From Calliopsis andreniformis (Eukaryota; Arthropoda; Insecta; Hymenoptera; Andrenidae), in contig NW_027480533.1 of the NCBI RefSeq assembly GCF_051401765.1, positions 186,001 to 250,000 on the forward strand: a DNA stretch of 64,000 bases, read 5' to 3'. A program made the translations under genes and the position numbers. Positions 14,204-27,570 of the stretch are shown here, in pieces. Position 1 is the first letter of the stretch. Each line of letters opens with the position of its first letter. The notes under the pieces are model-generated. The model was not told the DNA's origin. It made no database searches and saw only the letters and a list, made by a program, of their open reading frames with translations.

Positions 14204-17200
14204 AATCCTCAATCCTCAATACTCAATCCTCAATCCTCAATGTTCTATCCTCAATACGCAATCCTCAATCTTCAATCCTCAATCCTCAATCCTCAATCCT
14301 CAATCCTCAATCTTCAATCTTAATCTTCAATCCTCAGTACGCAATCTTCAATCCTCAATCCTCAATCCTCATTCCTCAATCCTCAATCTTCAATACTCAA
14401 TGCTCAATCTTCAATCCTCAATCCTCAATCCTCAATCCTCAATCCTCAATCCTCAATCCTCAATCGTCAATCTTCAATCCTCAATACTCAATCGTCAATA
14501 CTCAATCCTCAATACTCAATACTCAATCCTCATTCTTCAATCCTCAATACCCAATCCTCAATCTTCAATCCTCAATCCTCAATCCTCAATCCTCAATCCT
14601 CACTCTTCAATCCTCAAACCTCAATCCTCAATCCTCAATCCTCAATCTTCAATCCTCAATACTCAAACTTCAATCCTCAATCATCAATCCTCAATCCTCA
14701 ATCCTCAATCCTCAATCCTCAATCGTCAACCTTCAATCCTGAATACTCAATCTTCAGTCCTCAATACTCAATCCTCAATCCTCTATACTCAATCCTCAAT
14801 ACCCAATCCTCAATCTTCAATCCTCAATCCTCAATCCTCAATTCTCAATCCTCAATCTATCAATCCTCAATACTCAATCTTCAATCCTCAATCCTCAATC
14901 CTCAATCCTCAATCCTCAATCCTCAATCTTAATCTTCAATCCTCAGTACGCAATCTTCAATGCTCAACCCTCAATCCTCATTCCTCAATCCTCAATCTTC
15001 AATACTCAATACTCAATCTTCAATCCTCAATCCTCAATCCTCAATCCTCAATCCTCAATCCTCAATCCTCAATCCTCAATCGTCAATCTTCAATCCTCAA
15101 TACTCAATCGTCAATACTCAATCCTCAATACTCAATACTCAATCCTCATTCTTCAATCCTCAATACCCAATCCTCAATCTTCAATCCTCAATCCTCAATC
15201 CTCAATCCTCAATCCTCAAACTTCAATCCTCAAACCTCAATCCTCAATCCTCAATCCTCAATCTTCAATCCTCAATACTCAAACTTCAATCCTCAATCAT
15301 CAATCCTCAATCCTCAATCCTCAATCGTCAATCTTCAATCCTCAATAGTCAATCGTCAATACTCAATCCTCAATACTCAATACTCAATCCTCATTCTTCA
15401 ATCCTCAATACCCAACCCTCAATCTTCAATCCTCAATCCTCAATCCTCAATCCTCAATCTTCAATCTTCAATCCTCAAACCTCAATCCTCAATCCTCAAT
15501 CCTCAATCTTCAATCCTCAATACTCAAACTTCAATCCTCAATCATCAATCCTCATTCCTCAATCCTCAATCCTCAATCGTCAATCTTCAATCCTGAATAC
15601 TCAATCTTCAATACTCAATCCTCAATCCTCAATCCTCAATCCTCATTCTTCAATCCTCAATACCCAATCCTCAATCTTCAATCCTCAATCCTCAATCCTC
15701 AATCCTCAATCCTCAATCCTCAATCGTCAATCTTCAATCCTCAATACTCAATCGTCAATACTCAATCCTCAATACTCAATACTCAATCCTCATTCTTCAA
15801 TCGTCAATACCCAATCCTCAATCTTCAATCCTCAATCCTCAATCCTCAATCCTCAATCCTCAATCTTCAATCCTCAAACCTCAATCCTCAATCCTCAATC
15901 CTCAATCTTCAATCCTCAATACTCAAACTTCAATCCTCAATCATCAATCCTCAATCCTCAATCCTCAATCGTCAATCTTCAATCCTCAATACTCAATCGT
16001 CAATACTCAATCCTCAATACTCAATACTCAATCCTCATTCTTCAATCCTCAATACCCAATCCTCAATCTTCAATCCTCAATCCTCAATCCTCAATCCTCA
16101 ATCCTCAATCTTCAATCCTCAAACCTCAATCCTCAATCCTCAATCCTCAATCTTCAATCCTCAATACTCAAACTTCAATCCTCAATCATCAATCCTCATT
16201 CCTCAATCCTCAATCCTCAATCCTCAATCGTCAATCTTCAATCCTGAATAATCAATCTTCAATACTCAATCCTCAATCCTCAATCCTCAATCCTCACTCT
16301 TCAATCCTCAATACCCAATCCTCAATCTTCAATCCTCAATCCTCAATCCTCAATCCACAATCCTCAATCCTCAATCCTCAATCTTCAATCCTATGTCCCA
16401 AATACTCAATCTTCAATACTCACTCCTCAATCGTCAATCTTCAATCCTGAATACTCAATCTTCAATACTCAATCCTCATTCTTCAATCCTCAATACCCAA
16501 TCCTCCATCTTCAATCCTCAATCCTCAATCCTCAATACTCAATCCTCAATCCTCAATGTTCTATCCTCAATACGCAACCCTCAATCCTCAATCCTCAATC
16601 CTCAATCCTCAATCCTCAATCCTCAATCCTCAATCTTAATCTTCAATCCTCAGTACGCAATCTTCAATCCTCAATCCTCAATCCTCATTCCTCAATCCGC
16701 AATCTTCAATACTCAATACTCAATCTTCAATAATCAATCCTCAATCCTCAATCCTCAATCCTCAATCCTCAATCCTCAATAGTCAATCTTCAATCCTCAA
16801 TACTCAATCGTCAATACTCAATCCTCAATACTCAATACTCAATCCTCATTCTTCAATCCTCAATACCCAATCCTCATTCTTCAATCCTCAATACCCAATC
16901 CTCAATCTTCAATCCTCAATCCTCAATCCTCAATCCTCAATCCTCAATCTTCAATCATCAAACCTCAATCCTCAATCCTCAATCCTCAATCTTCAATCCT
17001 CAATCCTCAATCCTCAATCCTCAATCCTCAATCTTCAATCCTCAATACTCAATCTTCAATCCTCAATACTCAATCCTCAATCCTCAATCCTCAATCGTCA
17101 ATCTTCAATCCTCAATACTCAATCGTCAATACTCAATCCTCAATACTCAATACTCAATCCTCATTCTTCAATCCTCAATACCCAATCCTCAATCTTCAAT

Positions 17201-19072
17201 CCTCAATCCTCAATCCTCAATCCTCAATCCTCAATCTTCAATCCTCAAACCTCAATCCTCAATCCTCAATCCTCAATCCTCAATCCTCAATACTCAAACT
17301 TCAATCCTCAATCATCAATCCTCATTCCTCAATCCTCAATCCTCAATCCTCAATCGTCAATCTTCAATCCTGAATAATCAATCTTCAATACTCAATCCTC
17401 AATCCTCAATCCTCAATCCTCACTCTTCAATCCTCAATACCCAATCCTCAATCTTCAATCCTCAATCCTCAATCCTCAATCCACAATCCTCAATCCTCAA
17501 TCCTCAATCTTCAATCCTATGTCCCAAATACTCAATCTTCAATACTCACTCCTCAATCGTCAATCTTCAATCCTGAATACTCAATCTTCAATACTCAATC
17601 CTCATTCTTCAATCCTCAATACCCAATCCTCCATCTTCAATCCTCAATCCTCAATCCTCAATACTCAATCCTCAATCCTCAATGTTCTATCCTCAATACG
17701 CAACCCTCAATCCTCAATCCTCAATCCTCAATCCTCAATCCTCAATCCTCAATCCTCAATCTTAATCTTCAATCCTCAGTACGCAATCTTCAATCCTCAA
17801 TCCTCAATCCTCATTCCTCAATCCGCAATCTTCAATACTCAATACTCAATCTTCAATCCTCAATCCTCAATCCTCAATCCTCAATCCTCAATCCCCAATC
17901 CTCAATAGTCAATCTTCAATCCTCAATACTCAATCGTCAATACTCAATCCTCAATACTCTATACTCAATCCTCATTCTTCAATCCTCAATACCCAATCCT
18001 CAATCTTCAATCCTCAATCCTCAATCCTCAATCCTCAATCCTCAGTCTTCAATCATCAAACCTCAATCCTCAATCCTCAATCCTCAATCTTCAATCCTCA
18101 ATCCTCAATCCTCAATCCTCAATCCTCAATCCTCAATCTTCAATCCTCAATACTCAATCTTCAATCCTCAATACTCAATCCTCAATCCTCAATCCTCATT
18201 CTTCAATCCTCAACACCCAATCCTCAATCTTCAATCCTCAACCCTCAATCCTCAATTCTCAATCCTCAATCCTCAATCCTCAGACCTTAAACATCAATAC
18301 TCTACCCTCAGTCCTCGTCCTCAATCCACAACACTCAATCCTCGATCCTCAATCTTCTATCATCAATATTCAATGTTCAATCGTCAATCCTCAATCGTCA
18401 ATACTCAATCCTCAATCTTCAATCCTCAATCCTCAATCCTCAATTCTCAATCCTCAATCGTCAATCCTCAATCCTCAATCCTCAATCCTCAATGTTCAAT
18501 CCGCAATACACAATCCTCAATACTCAGTCTTCAATCCTCAATCCTCAATCCGCAATCCTCAATCCTCAATCCTCATTCTTCAATCCTCAATACCCAATCC
18601 TCAATCTTCAATCCTCAATCCTCAGTCCTCAATTCTCAATCCTCAATCCTCAATCCTCAATCCTCAATCCTCAATGTTCGATCCGCAATACACAATCCTC
18701 AATCTTCTATCCGCAATCCTCAATCCTCAATCCTCAATCCTCAATCCTCAATCCTCAATCCTCAATCCTCAGACCTCAATCCTCAATCCTCAATCGTCAA
18801 TCTTCAATCCTCAATACTCAATCTTCAATCCTCAATCCTCAATCCTCAATCCTCAATCCTCATTCTTCAATCCTCAATACCCAATCCTCAATCTTCAATC
18901 CTCAATACTCAGTCTTCAATCCTCAATCCTCAATCCTCAATCCTCAATCCTCAATCCTAATTCTTCAATCCTCAATACCCAATCCTCCGCCTTCAATCCT
19001 CAATCCTCAATCCTCAATCCTCAATGCTCAATCCTCAATCCTCAATCTTCAATCCTCAATACTCAATCTTCA
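14204..19072 (+). repeat. 5.09-kb HOR, copy 2
   Basis: Nearly identical to copy 1 across about 4.87 kb. Private differences seen by eye are a 1-bp insertion creating CAATCTATCAATCC near 14855-14862, CCCAACCCTC at about 15411, a C-to-T change at about 15460 giving consecutive TCAATCT units, TCAATCGTCAATACCC near 15800, and one added heptamer near 18121. These few differences argue for a recent duplication that is nevertheless a separate copy. After about 19072 it continues with sequence matching 8711 onward rather than copy 1. Confidence 0.88.
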
Positions 19073-22000
19073 ATCCTCAATACTCAGTCCTCAATCCTCA
19101 ATCCTCAATCCTCAATCTTAATCTTCAACCCTCAATCCTCAATGTTCAATCCGCAATTCCCAATCCTCAATCTTCTATCCGCAATCCTCAATCCTCAATC
19201 CTCAATCCTCAATCCTCAATCCTCAATCTTCAATCCTCAATACTCAATCTTCAATCCTCAATGCTCAATCCTCAATCCTCAATCCTCATTCTTCAATCCT
19301 CAACACCCAATCCTCAATCTTCAATCCTCACTCCTCAATCCTCAATTCTCAATCCTCTATCCTCAATCCTCAGACCTTAATCATCAAGACTCTACCCTCA
19401 GTCCTCGTCCTCAATCCACAACACTCAATCCTCGATCCTCAATCTTCATTCATCAATATTCAATCTTCAATCCTCAATCCTCAATCCTCAATACTCAATC
19501 CTCAATCCTCAATGTTCTATCCTCAATACGCAATCCTCAATCTTCAATCCTCAATCCTCAATCCTCAATCCTCAATCCTCAATCTTCAATCTTAATCTTC
19601 AATCCTCAGTACGCAATCTTCAATCCTCAATCCTCAATCCTCATTCCTCAATCCTCAATCTTCAATACTCAATACTCAATCTTCAATCCTCAATCCTCAA
19701 TCCTCAATCCTCAATCCTCAATCCTCAATCCTCAATCGTCAATCTTCAATCCTCAATACTCAATCGTCAATACTCAATCCTCAATACTCAATACTCAATC
19801 CTCATTCTTCAATCCTCAATACCCAATCCTCAATCTTCAATCCTCAATCCTCAATCCTCAATCCTCAATCCTCACTCTTCAATCCTCAAACCTCAATCCT
19901 CAATCCTCAATCCTCAATCTTCAATCCTCAATACTCAAACTTCAATCCTCAATCATCAATCCTCAATCCTCAATCCTCAATCCTCAATCCTCAATCGTCA
20001 ACCTTCAATCCTGAATACTCAATCTTCAATCCTCAATACTCAATCCTCAATCCTCTATCCTCAATCCTCAATACCCAATCCTCAATCTTCAATCCTCAAT
20101 CCTCAATCCTCAATTCTCAATCCTCAATCCTCAATCCTCAATACTCAATCTTCAATCCTCAATCCTCAATCCTCAATCCTCAATCCTCAATCCTCAATCT
20201 TAATCTTCAATCCTCAGTACGCAATCTTCAATGCTCAACCCTCAATCCTCATTCCTCAATCCTCAATCTTCAATACTCAATACTCAATCTTCAATCCTCA
20301 ATCCTCAATCCTCAATCCTCAATCCTCAATCCTCAATCCTCAATCCTCAATCGTCAATCTTCAATCCTCAATACTCAATCGTCAATACTCAATCCTCAAT
20401 ACTCAATACTCAATCCTCATTCTTCAATCCTCAATACCCAATCCTCAATCTTCAATCCTCAATCCTCAATCCTCAATCCTCAATCCTCAAACTTCAATCC
20501 TCAAACCTCAATCCTCAATCCTCAATCCTCAATCTTCAATCCTCAATACTCAAACTTCAATCCTCAGTCATCAATCCTCAATCCTCAATCCTCAATCGTC
20601 AATCTTCAATCCTCAATACTCAATCGTCAATACTCAATCCTCAATACTCAATACTCAATCCTCATTCTTCAATCCTCAATACCCAATCCTCAATCTTCAA
20701 TCCTCAATCCTCAATCCTCAATCCTGAATCCTCAATCTTCAATCCTCAAACCTCAATCCTCAATCCTCAATCCTCAATCTTCAATCCTCAATACTCAAAC
20801 TTCAATCCTCAATCATCAATCCTCATTCCTCAATCCTCAATCCTCAATCCTCAATCGTCAATCTTCAATCCTTAATACTCAATCTTCAATACTCAATCCT
20901 CAATCCTCAATCCTCAATCCTCATTCTTCAATCCTTAATACCCAATCCTCAATCTTCAATCCTCAATCCTCAATCCTCAATCCTCAATCCTCAATCCTCA
21001 ATCGTCAATCTTAAATCCTCAATACTCAATCGTCAATACTCAATCCTCAATACTCAATACTCAATCCTCATTCTTCAATCCTCAATACCCAATCCTCAAT
21101 CTTCAATCCTCAATCCTCAATCCTCAATCCTCAATCCTCAATCTTCAATCCTCAAACCTCAATCCTCAATCCTCAATCCTCAATCTTCAATCCTCAATAC
21201 TCAAACTTCAATCCTCAATCATCAATCCTCAATCCTCAATCCTCAATCGTCAATCTTCAATCCTCAATACTCAATCGTCAATACTCAATCCTCAATACTC
21301 AATACTCAATCCTCATTCTTCAATCCTCAATACCCAATCCTCAATCTTCAATCCTCAATCCTCAATCCTCAATCCTCAATCCTCAATCTTCAATCCTCAA
21401 ACCTCAATCCTCAATCCTCAATCCTCAATCTTCAATCCTCAATACTCAAACTTCAATCCTCAATCATCAATCCTCATTCCTCAATCCTCAATCCTCAATC
21501 CTCAATCGTCAATCTTCAATCCTGAATAATCAATCTTCAATACTCAATCCTCAATCCTCAATCCTCAATCCTCACTCTTCAATCCTCAATACCCAATCCT
21601 CAATCTTCAATCCTCAATCCTCAATCCTCAATCCACAATCCTCAATCCTCAATCCTCAATCTTCAATCCTATGTCCCAAATACGCAATCTTCAATACTCA
21701 CTCCTCAATCGTCAATCTTCAATCCTGAATACTCAATCTTCAATACTCAATCCTCATTCTTCAATCCTCAATACCCAATCCTCCATCTTCAATCCTCAAT
21801 CCTCAATCCTCAATACTCAATCCTCAATCCTCAATGTTCTATCCTCAATACGCAACCCTCAATCCTCAATCCTCAATCCTCAATCCTCAATCCTCAATCC
21901 TCAATCCTCAATCCTCAATCCTCAATCTTAATCTTCAATCCTCAGTACGCAATCTTCAATCCTCAATCCTCAATCCTCATTCCTCAATCCGCAATCTTCA

Positions 22001-22150
22001 ATACTCAATACTCAATCTTCAATCCTCAATCCTCAATCCTCAATCCTCAATCCTCAATCCTCAATCCTCAATCCTCAATAGTCAATCTTCAATCCTCAAT
22101 ACTCAATCGTCAATACTCAATCCTCAATACTCAATACTCAATCCTTATTC
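19073..22150 (+). repeat. 5-kb HOR, copy 3 (partial)
   Basis: Matches 8711 to about 11.75 kb with offsets of 10361 bp (8781/19142, 9870/20231) rising to 10368 (11303/21671) and about 10382 after three inserted heptamers near 21900. Private changes include GACCTTAATCATC near 19375, ATCCTTAATACTC near 20870, and CCAAATACGCAATC at 21675. Type A 245-bp pairs are again present at about 20.5-21.5 kb. Beyond about 22150 the order no longer follows the other copies. Confidence 0.82.
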
Positions 22151-23739
22151 TTCAATCCTCAATACCCAATCCTCAATCTTCAATCCTCAATCCTCAATCC
22201 TCAATCCTCAATCCTCAATCCTCAATCTTCAATCATCAAACCTCAATCCTCAATCCTCAATCCTCAATCTTCAATCCTCAATACTCAAACTTCAATCCTC
22301 AATCATCAATCGTCAATACTCAATCCTCAATGCTCAATACTCAATCCTCATTCTTCAATCCTTAGTACCCAATCCTCAATCTTCAATCCTCAATCCTCAA
22401 TCCTCAATCCTCAATCCTCAATCTTCAATCCTCAAACCTCAATCCTCAATCCTCAATCCTCAATCTTCAATCCTCAATACTCAAACTTCAATCCTCAATC
22501 ATCAATCCTCTATCCTCAATCCTCAATCAGCAATACTCAATCGTCAATCTTCAATCCTGAATACTCAATCTTCAATACTCAATCCTCAATCCTCAATCCT
22601 CAATCCTCATTCTTCAATCCTCAATACCCAATCCTCAATCTTCAATCCTCAATCCTCAATCCTCAATCCTCAATCCTCAATCCTCAATCTTCAACCCTCA
22701 GTCCCAAATCCTCAAACTTCAATACTCACTCCCCAATCCTCAATCTTCAATCCTCAATACTCAGTCTTCAATCCTCAATCCTCAATCCGCAATCCTCAAT
22801 CCTCAATCCTCATTCTTCAATCCTCAATACCCAATCCTCAATCTTCAATCCTCAATCCTCAATCCTCAATTCTCAATCCTCAATCCTCAATCCTCAATCC
22901 TCAATCCTCAATCCTCAACGTTCAATCCGCAATACCCAATCCTCAACCTTCTATCCGCAATCCTCAATCCTCAATCCTCAATCCTCAATCCTCAATCCTC
23001 AATCCTCAATCTTCAATCCTCAATACTCAGTCTTCAATCCTCAAATCTCAATCCTCAATCCTCAATCCTCATTCTTGAATCCTCAACACCCAATCCTCAA
23101 TCTTCAATCCTCAATCCTCAACCCTCAATTCTCAATCCTCATTCCTCAATCCTCAGACCTCAAACATCAATACTCAACCCTCAGTCCTCGTCCTCAATCC
23201 ACAACGCTCAATCCTCGATCCTCAATCTTCAATCATCAATATTCAATCTTCAATCCTCAATCCTCAATCCTCAATACTCAATCCTCAATCCTGAATGTTC
23301 TATCCCCAATACGGAATCCTCAACCTTCAATCCTCAATCCTCAATCCTCAATCCTCAATCCTCATTTGTCAATCCTCAATCCTCAATCCTCAGTCCTCAA
23401 TGTTCAATCCTCAATACTCAATCTGCAATCCTGAATCCTCAGTCCTCACTCCTCAATCCTCATTCTTCAATCCTCAATACCGAATCCTCAATCTTCAATC
23501 CTCAATCCTCAATCGTCAATCTTCAATCCTGAATACTCAATCTTCAATACTCAATCCTCAATCCTCAATCCTCAATCCTTATTCTTCAACCCTCAATACC
23601 CAATCCTCAATCTTCAATCCTCAATCCTCAATCCTCAATCCTCAATCCTCAATCCTCAATCCTCAATCTTCAATCCTCAGTCCCAAATCCTCAATCTTCA
23701 ATACTCACTCCTCAATCCTCAATCCTCAACCCTCAATCC
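22151..23739 (+). repeat. Mixed heptamer array, transition zone
   Basis: Variant heptamers without a clear long HOR. It contains a last type A marker set (22.28-22.49 kb) and a type B block near 23155-23250 with ACAACGCTC. It then has a segment rich in less common strings (CTCATTTGTCAATCC near 23362, ATACCGAATCC near 23477) that is repeated near 44.6 and 50.5 kb. No gene or mobile element is visible. Confidence 0.7.
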
Positions 23740-24040
23740 TCAGACCTCAAACATCATTACTCAACCGTCAGTCCTCGTCCTCAATCCACAACCCCCAATA
23801 CTCAATCCTCAATCTTCAATTCTCAATCCTCAATCCTCAATCCTCAATCCTCGGTCCTCAAACCACAATCCTGAATCCTCAACCTTCAGCCCTCAGTCCT
23901 GAACAATCAGTTGTCAATCCTCAACCCTCAAGAGAATATCATCAATTCACAGTTTTCAATACTCAATACTCAATCTGCAATCTTCAAATCTCTATCCACA
24001 AACATCAATTCTCATCACTCAACCCTCAACACTCAGTCTT
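23740..24040 (+). repeat. Most diverged block, copy a, with flavour 3 type B
   Basis: A flavour 3 type B block (CATCATTACTCAACCGTCAG, then ACAACCCCC) is followed from 23851 by 190 bp that is the least heptameric sequence in the window. It contains CTCGGTCCTCAAACCAC, CTGAACAATCAGTTGTC, AAGAGAATATCATC, CAGTTTTC and CATCAATTCTCATCACTC. Remnants of CAAT and CTCAA spacing remain, so it looks like decayed or older array rather than an insertion. It has no terminal inverted repeats and no target-site duplication that I can see. The open + frames through it are short extensions of the array frames. Function unknown. Confidence 0.8.
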
Positions 24041-27000
24041 CAATCCTCAATCCTCAGTCCTCAATCCTCAATCCACATTCTTCAATCCTCAATACCCAAA
24101 CCTCAATCTTCAATCCTCAATCCTCAATCCCCAATTCTCAATCCTCAACCCTCAATCCTCAGACCTCAAACAGCAATAGTCAACCCTCAGTCCTCGTCCT
24201 CAATCCACAACCATTAATCCTCAATCCTCAATATTCAATCATCAATATTCAATCTTCAGTCCTCAACCGTCAATCCTCAATCCTCAATCCTCAATCCTCA
24301 ATGTTCAATCCGCAATACCCAATCCTCAATCTTCTATCCGCAATCCTCAATCCTCAATCCTCAATCCTCAATCCTCAATCTTCAATCCTCAACACTCAAT
24401 CTTCAATCCTCAATACTCAATCCTCAATCCTCAATTCTCATTCTTCAATCCTCAACACCCAATCCTCAATCTTCAATCCTCAATCCTCAATCCTCAATTC
24501 TCAATCCTCAGTCCTCAATCCTCCGACCTTAAACATCAATACTCTACCCTCAGTCCTCGTCCTTAATCCACAACAATCAATCCTCGATCCTCAATCTTCA
24601 ATCATCAATATTCAATCTTCAATCCTCAATCCTCAATCCTCAATACTCAATCCTCAATCCTCAATGTTCTATCCTCAATACGCAATCCTCAATCATCAAT
24701 CCTCAACCCTCAATCCTCAATCCTCAATCCTCAATCGTCAATCTTCAATCCTGAATACTCAATCTTCAACACTCAATCCTCAATCCTCAATCCTCAATCC
24801 TCATTCTTCAATCCTCAATACCCAATCCTCAATCTTCAATCCTCAATCCTCAATCTTCAATCCTCAATCCTCAATCCTCAATAATCAACCTTCAATCCTC
24901 AGTCCCAAATCCTCAATATTCAATACTCACTCCACAATCCTCAATCTTCAATCCTCAATACTCAGTCTTCAATCCTCAATCCTCAATCCGCAATCCTCAA
25001 TCCTCAATCCTCATTCTTCAATCCTCAATACCCAATCCTCAATCTTCAATCCTCAATCCTCAATCCTCAATCCTCAATTCTCAATCCTCAATCCCCAACA
25101 CCCAATCCTCAATCTTCAATCCTCAATCCCCAATCCTCAATTCTCAATCCTCAATCCTCAATCCTCAGACCATAAACATCAATACTCTACCCTCAGCCCT
25201 CGTCCTCAATCCACAACACTCAATCCTCGACCCTCAATCTTCAATCATCAATATTCAATCTTCAATCCTCAATCCTCAATCCTCAATCCTCAATGTTCTA
25301 TCCCCAATAAGCAATCCTCAATCTTCAATCCTCAATCCTCAATCCTCAATCCTCAATCCTAAATCCTCAATCTTAATCTTCAATCCTCAGTACGCAAACT
25401 TCAATCCTCAATCCTCAATCCTCATTCTTCAATCCTCAATACCCAATCCTCAATGTTCAATCCTCAATCCTCAATCCTCAATCCTCAATCCTCAATCCTC
25501 AATCCTCAATCTTCAATCATCAATATTCAATTTCAGTCCTCAATCCTCAATCCTCAATCCTCAACCCTCAATCCTCAATGTTCAATCCGCAATACCCAAT
25601 CCTCAATCTTCTATCCACAATCCTCAATCCTCAATCCTCAATCCTCAATCCTCAATCCTCAATCTTCAATCCTCAATACTCAATCTTCAATCCTCAATAC
25701 TCAATCCTCAATCCTCAATCCTCATTCTTCAATCCTCAACACCCAATCCTCAATCTTCAATCCTCAACCCTCAATCCTCAACTCTCAATCCTCAATCCTC
25801 AAACCTCAGACCTTAAACATCAATACTCTACCCTCAGTCCTCGTCCTCAATCCACAACACTCAATCCTCGATCCTCAATCTTCTATCATCAATATTCAAT
25901 CTTCAATCGTCAATCCTCAATCGTCAATACTCAATCCTCAATCTTCAATCCTCAATCCTCAATCCTCAATTCTCAATCCTCAATCGTCAATCCTCAATCC
26001 TCAATCCTCAATCCTCAATGTTCAATCCGCAATACACAATCCTCAATACTCAGTCTTCAATCCTCAATCCTCAATCCGCAATCCTCAATCCTCAATCCTC
26101 ATTCTTCAATCCTCAATACCCAATCCTCAATCTTCAATCCTCAATCCTCAATCCTCAATTCTCAATCCTCAATCCTCAATCCTCAATCCTCAATCCTCAA
26201 TGTTCAATCCGCAATACACAATCCTCAATCTTCTATCCGCAATCCTCAATCCTCAATCCTCAATCCTCAATACTCAATCCTCAATCCTCAATCCTCAGAC
26301 CTCAATCCTCAATCCTCAATCGTCAATCTTCAATCCTCAATACTCAATCTTCAATCCTCAATCCTCAATCCTCAATCCTCAATCCTCATTCTTCAATCCT
26401 CAATACCCAATCCTCAATCTTCAATCCTCAATACTCAGTCTTCAATCCTCAATCCTCAATCCTCAATCCTCAATCCTCAATCCTAATTCTTCAATCCTCA
26501 ATACCCAATCCTCCATCTTCAATCCTCAATCCTCAATCCTCAATCCTCAATGCTCAATCCTCAATCCTCAATCTTCAATCCTCAATACTCAATCTTCAAT
26601 CCTCAATACTCAATCCTCAATCCTCAATCCTCAATCCTCAATGTTCAATCCGCAATACAAAATCCTCAATACTCAGTCTTCAATCCTCAATCCTCAATCC
26701 GCAATCCTCAATCCTCAATCTTCAATCCTCAATACTCAGTCTTCAATCCTCAATCCTCAATCCTCAATCCTCAATCCTCAATCCTAATTCTTCAATCCTC
26801 AATACCCAATCCTCCATCTTCAATCCTCAATCCTCAATCCTCAATCCTCAATCCTCAATCCTCAATCCTCAATCCTCAATCTTCAATCCTCAATACTCAA
26901 TCTTCAATCCTCAATACTCAATCCTCAATCCTCAATCCTCAATCCTCAATCTTAATCTTCAACCCTCAATCCTCAATGTTCAATCTGCAATTCCCAATCC

Positions 27001-27570
27001 TCAATCTTCTATCCGCAATCCTCAATCCTCAATCCTCAATCCTCTATCCTCAATCCTCAATCTTCAATCCTCAATACTCAATCTTCAATCCTCAATGCTC
27101 AATCCTCAATCCTCAATCCTCATTCTTCAATCCTCAACACCCAATCCTCAATCTTCAATCCTCACTCCTCAATCCTCAATTCTCAATCCTCTATCCTCAA
27201 TCCTCAGACCTTAAACATCAAGACTCTACCCTCAGTCCTCGTCCTCAATCCACAACACTCAATCCTCGATCCTCAATCTTCAATCATCAATATTCAATCT
27301 TCAATCCTCAATCCTCAATCCTCAATACTCAATCCTCAATCCTCAATGTTCTATCCTCAATACGCAATCCTCAATCTTCAATCATCAATCCTCAATCCTC
27401 AATCCTCAATCCTCAATCTTCAATCTTAATCTTCAATCCTCAGTACGCAATCTTCAATCCTCAATCCTCAATCCTCATTCCTCAATCCTCAATCCTCAAT
27501 ACTCAATACTCAATCTTCAATCCTCAATCCTCAATCCTCAATCCTCAATCCTCAATCCTCAATCCTCAAT
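24041..27570 (+). repeat. Array with dense type B blocks
   Basis: Type B cores lie near 24185, 24549, 25193, 25827 and 27230. The first two are about 364 bp apart and are flavours 1 and 2. The part from about 25453 to 26.5 kb is related to 30.29-31.3, 34.32-35.3 and 40.31-41.3 kb. The end of the region (26977-27567) recurs at 35550-36140 with an offset of 8573 bp. It also includes a TTTCAG break near 25525. No gene is supported. Confidence 0.75.

Noticed and set aside
23740..24040. Transposon or insertion sequence in the diverged block
   Set aside because: No terminal inverted repeats, target-site duplication or transposase-like frame; heptamer remnants run through it and its copies are explained by HOR duplication.
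23911..24180. Open frame with the less repetitive segment from the diverged block (QENIINSQF...)
   Set aside because: It starts from TTG in the diverged block and runs into ordinary array. The alternative + frame is also open. The composition is that of decayed repeats and there is no recognisable domain.
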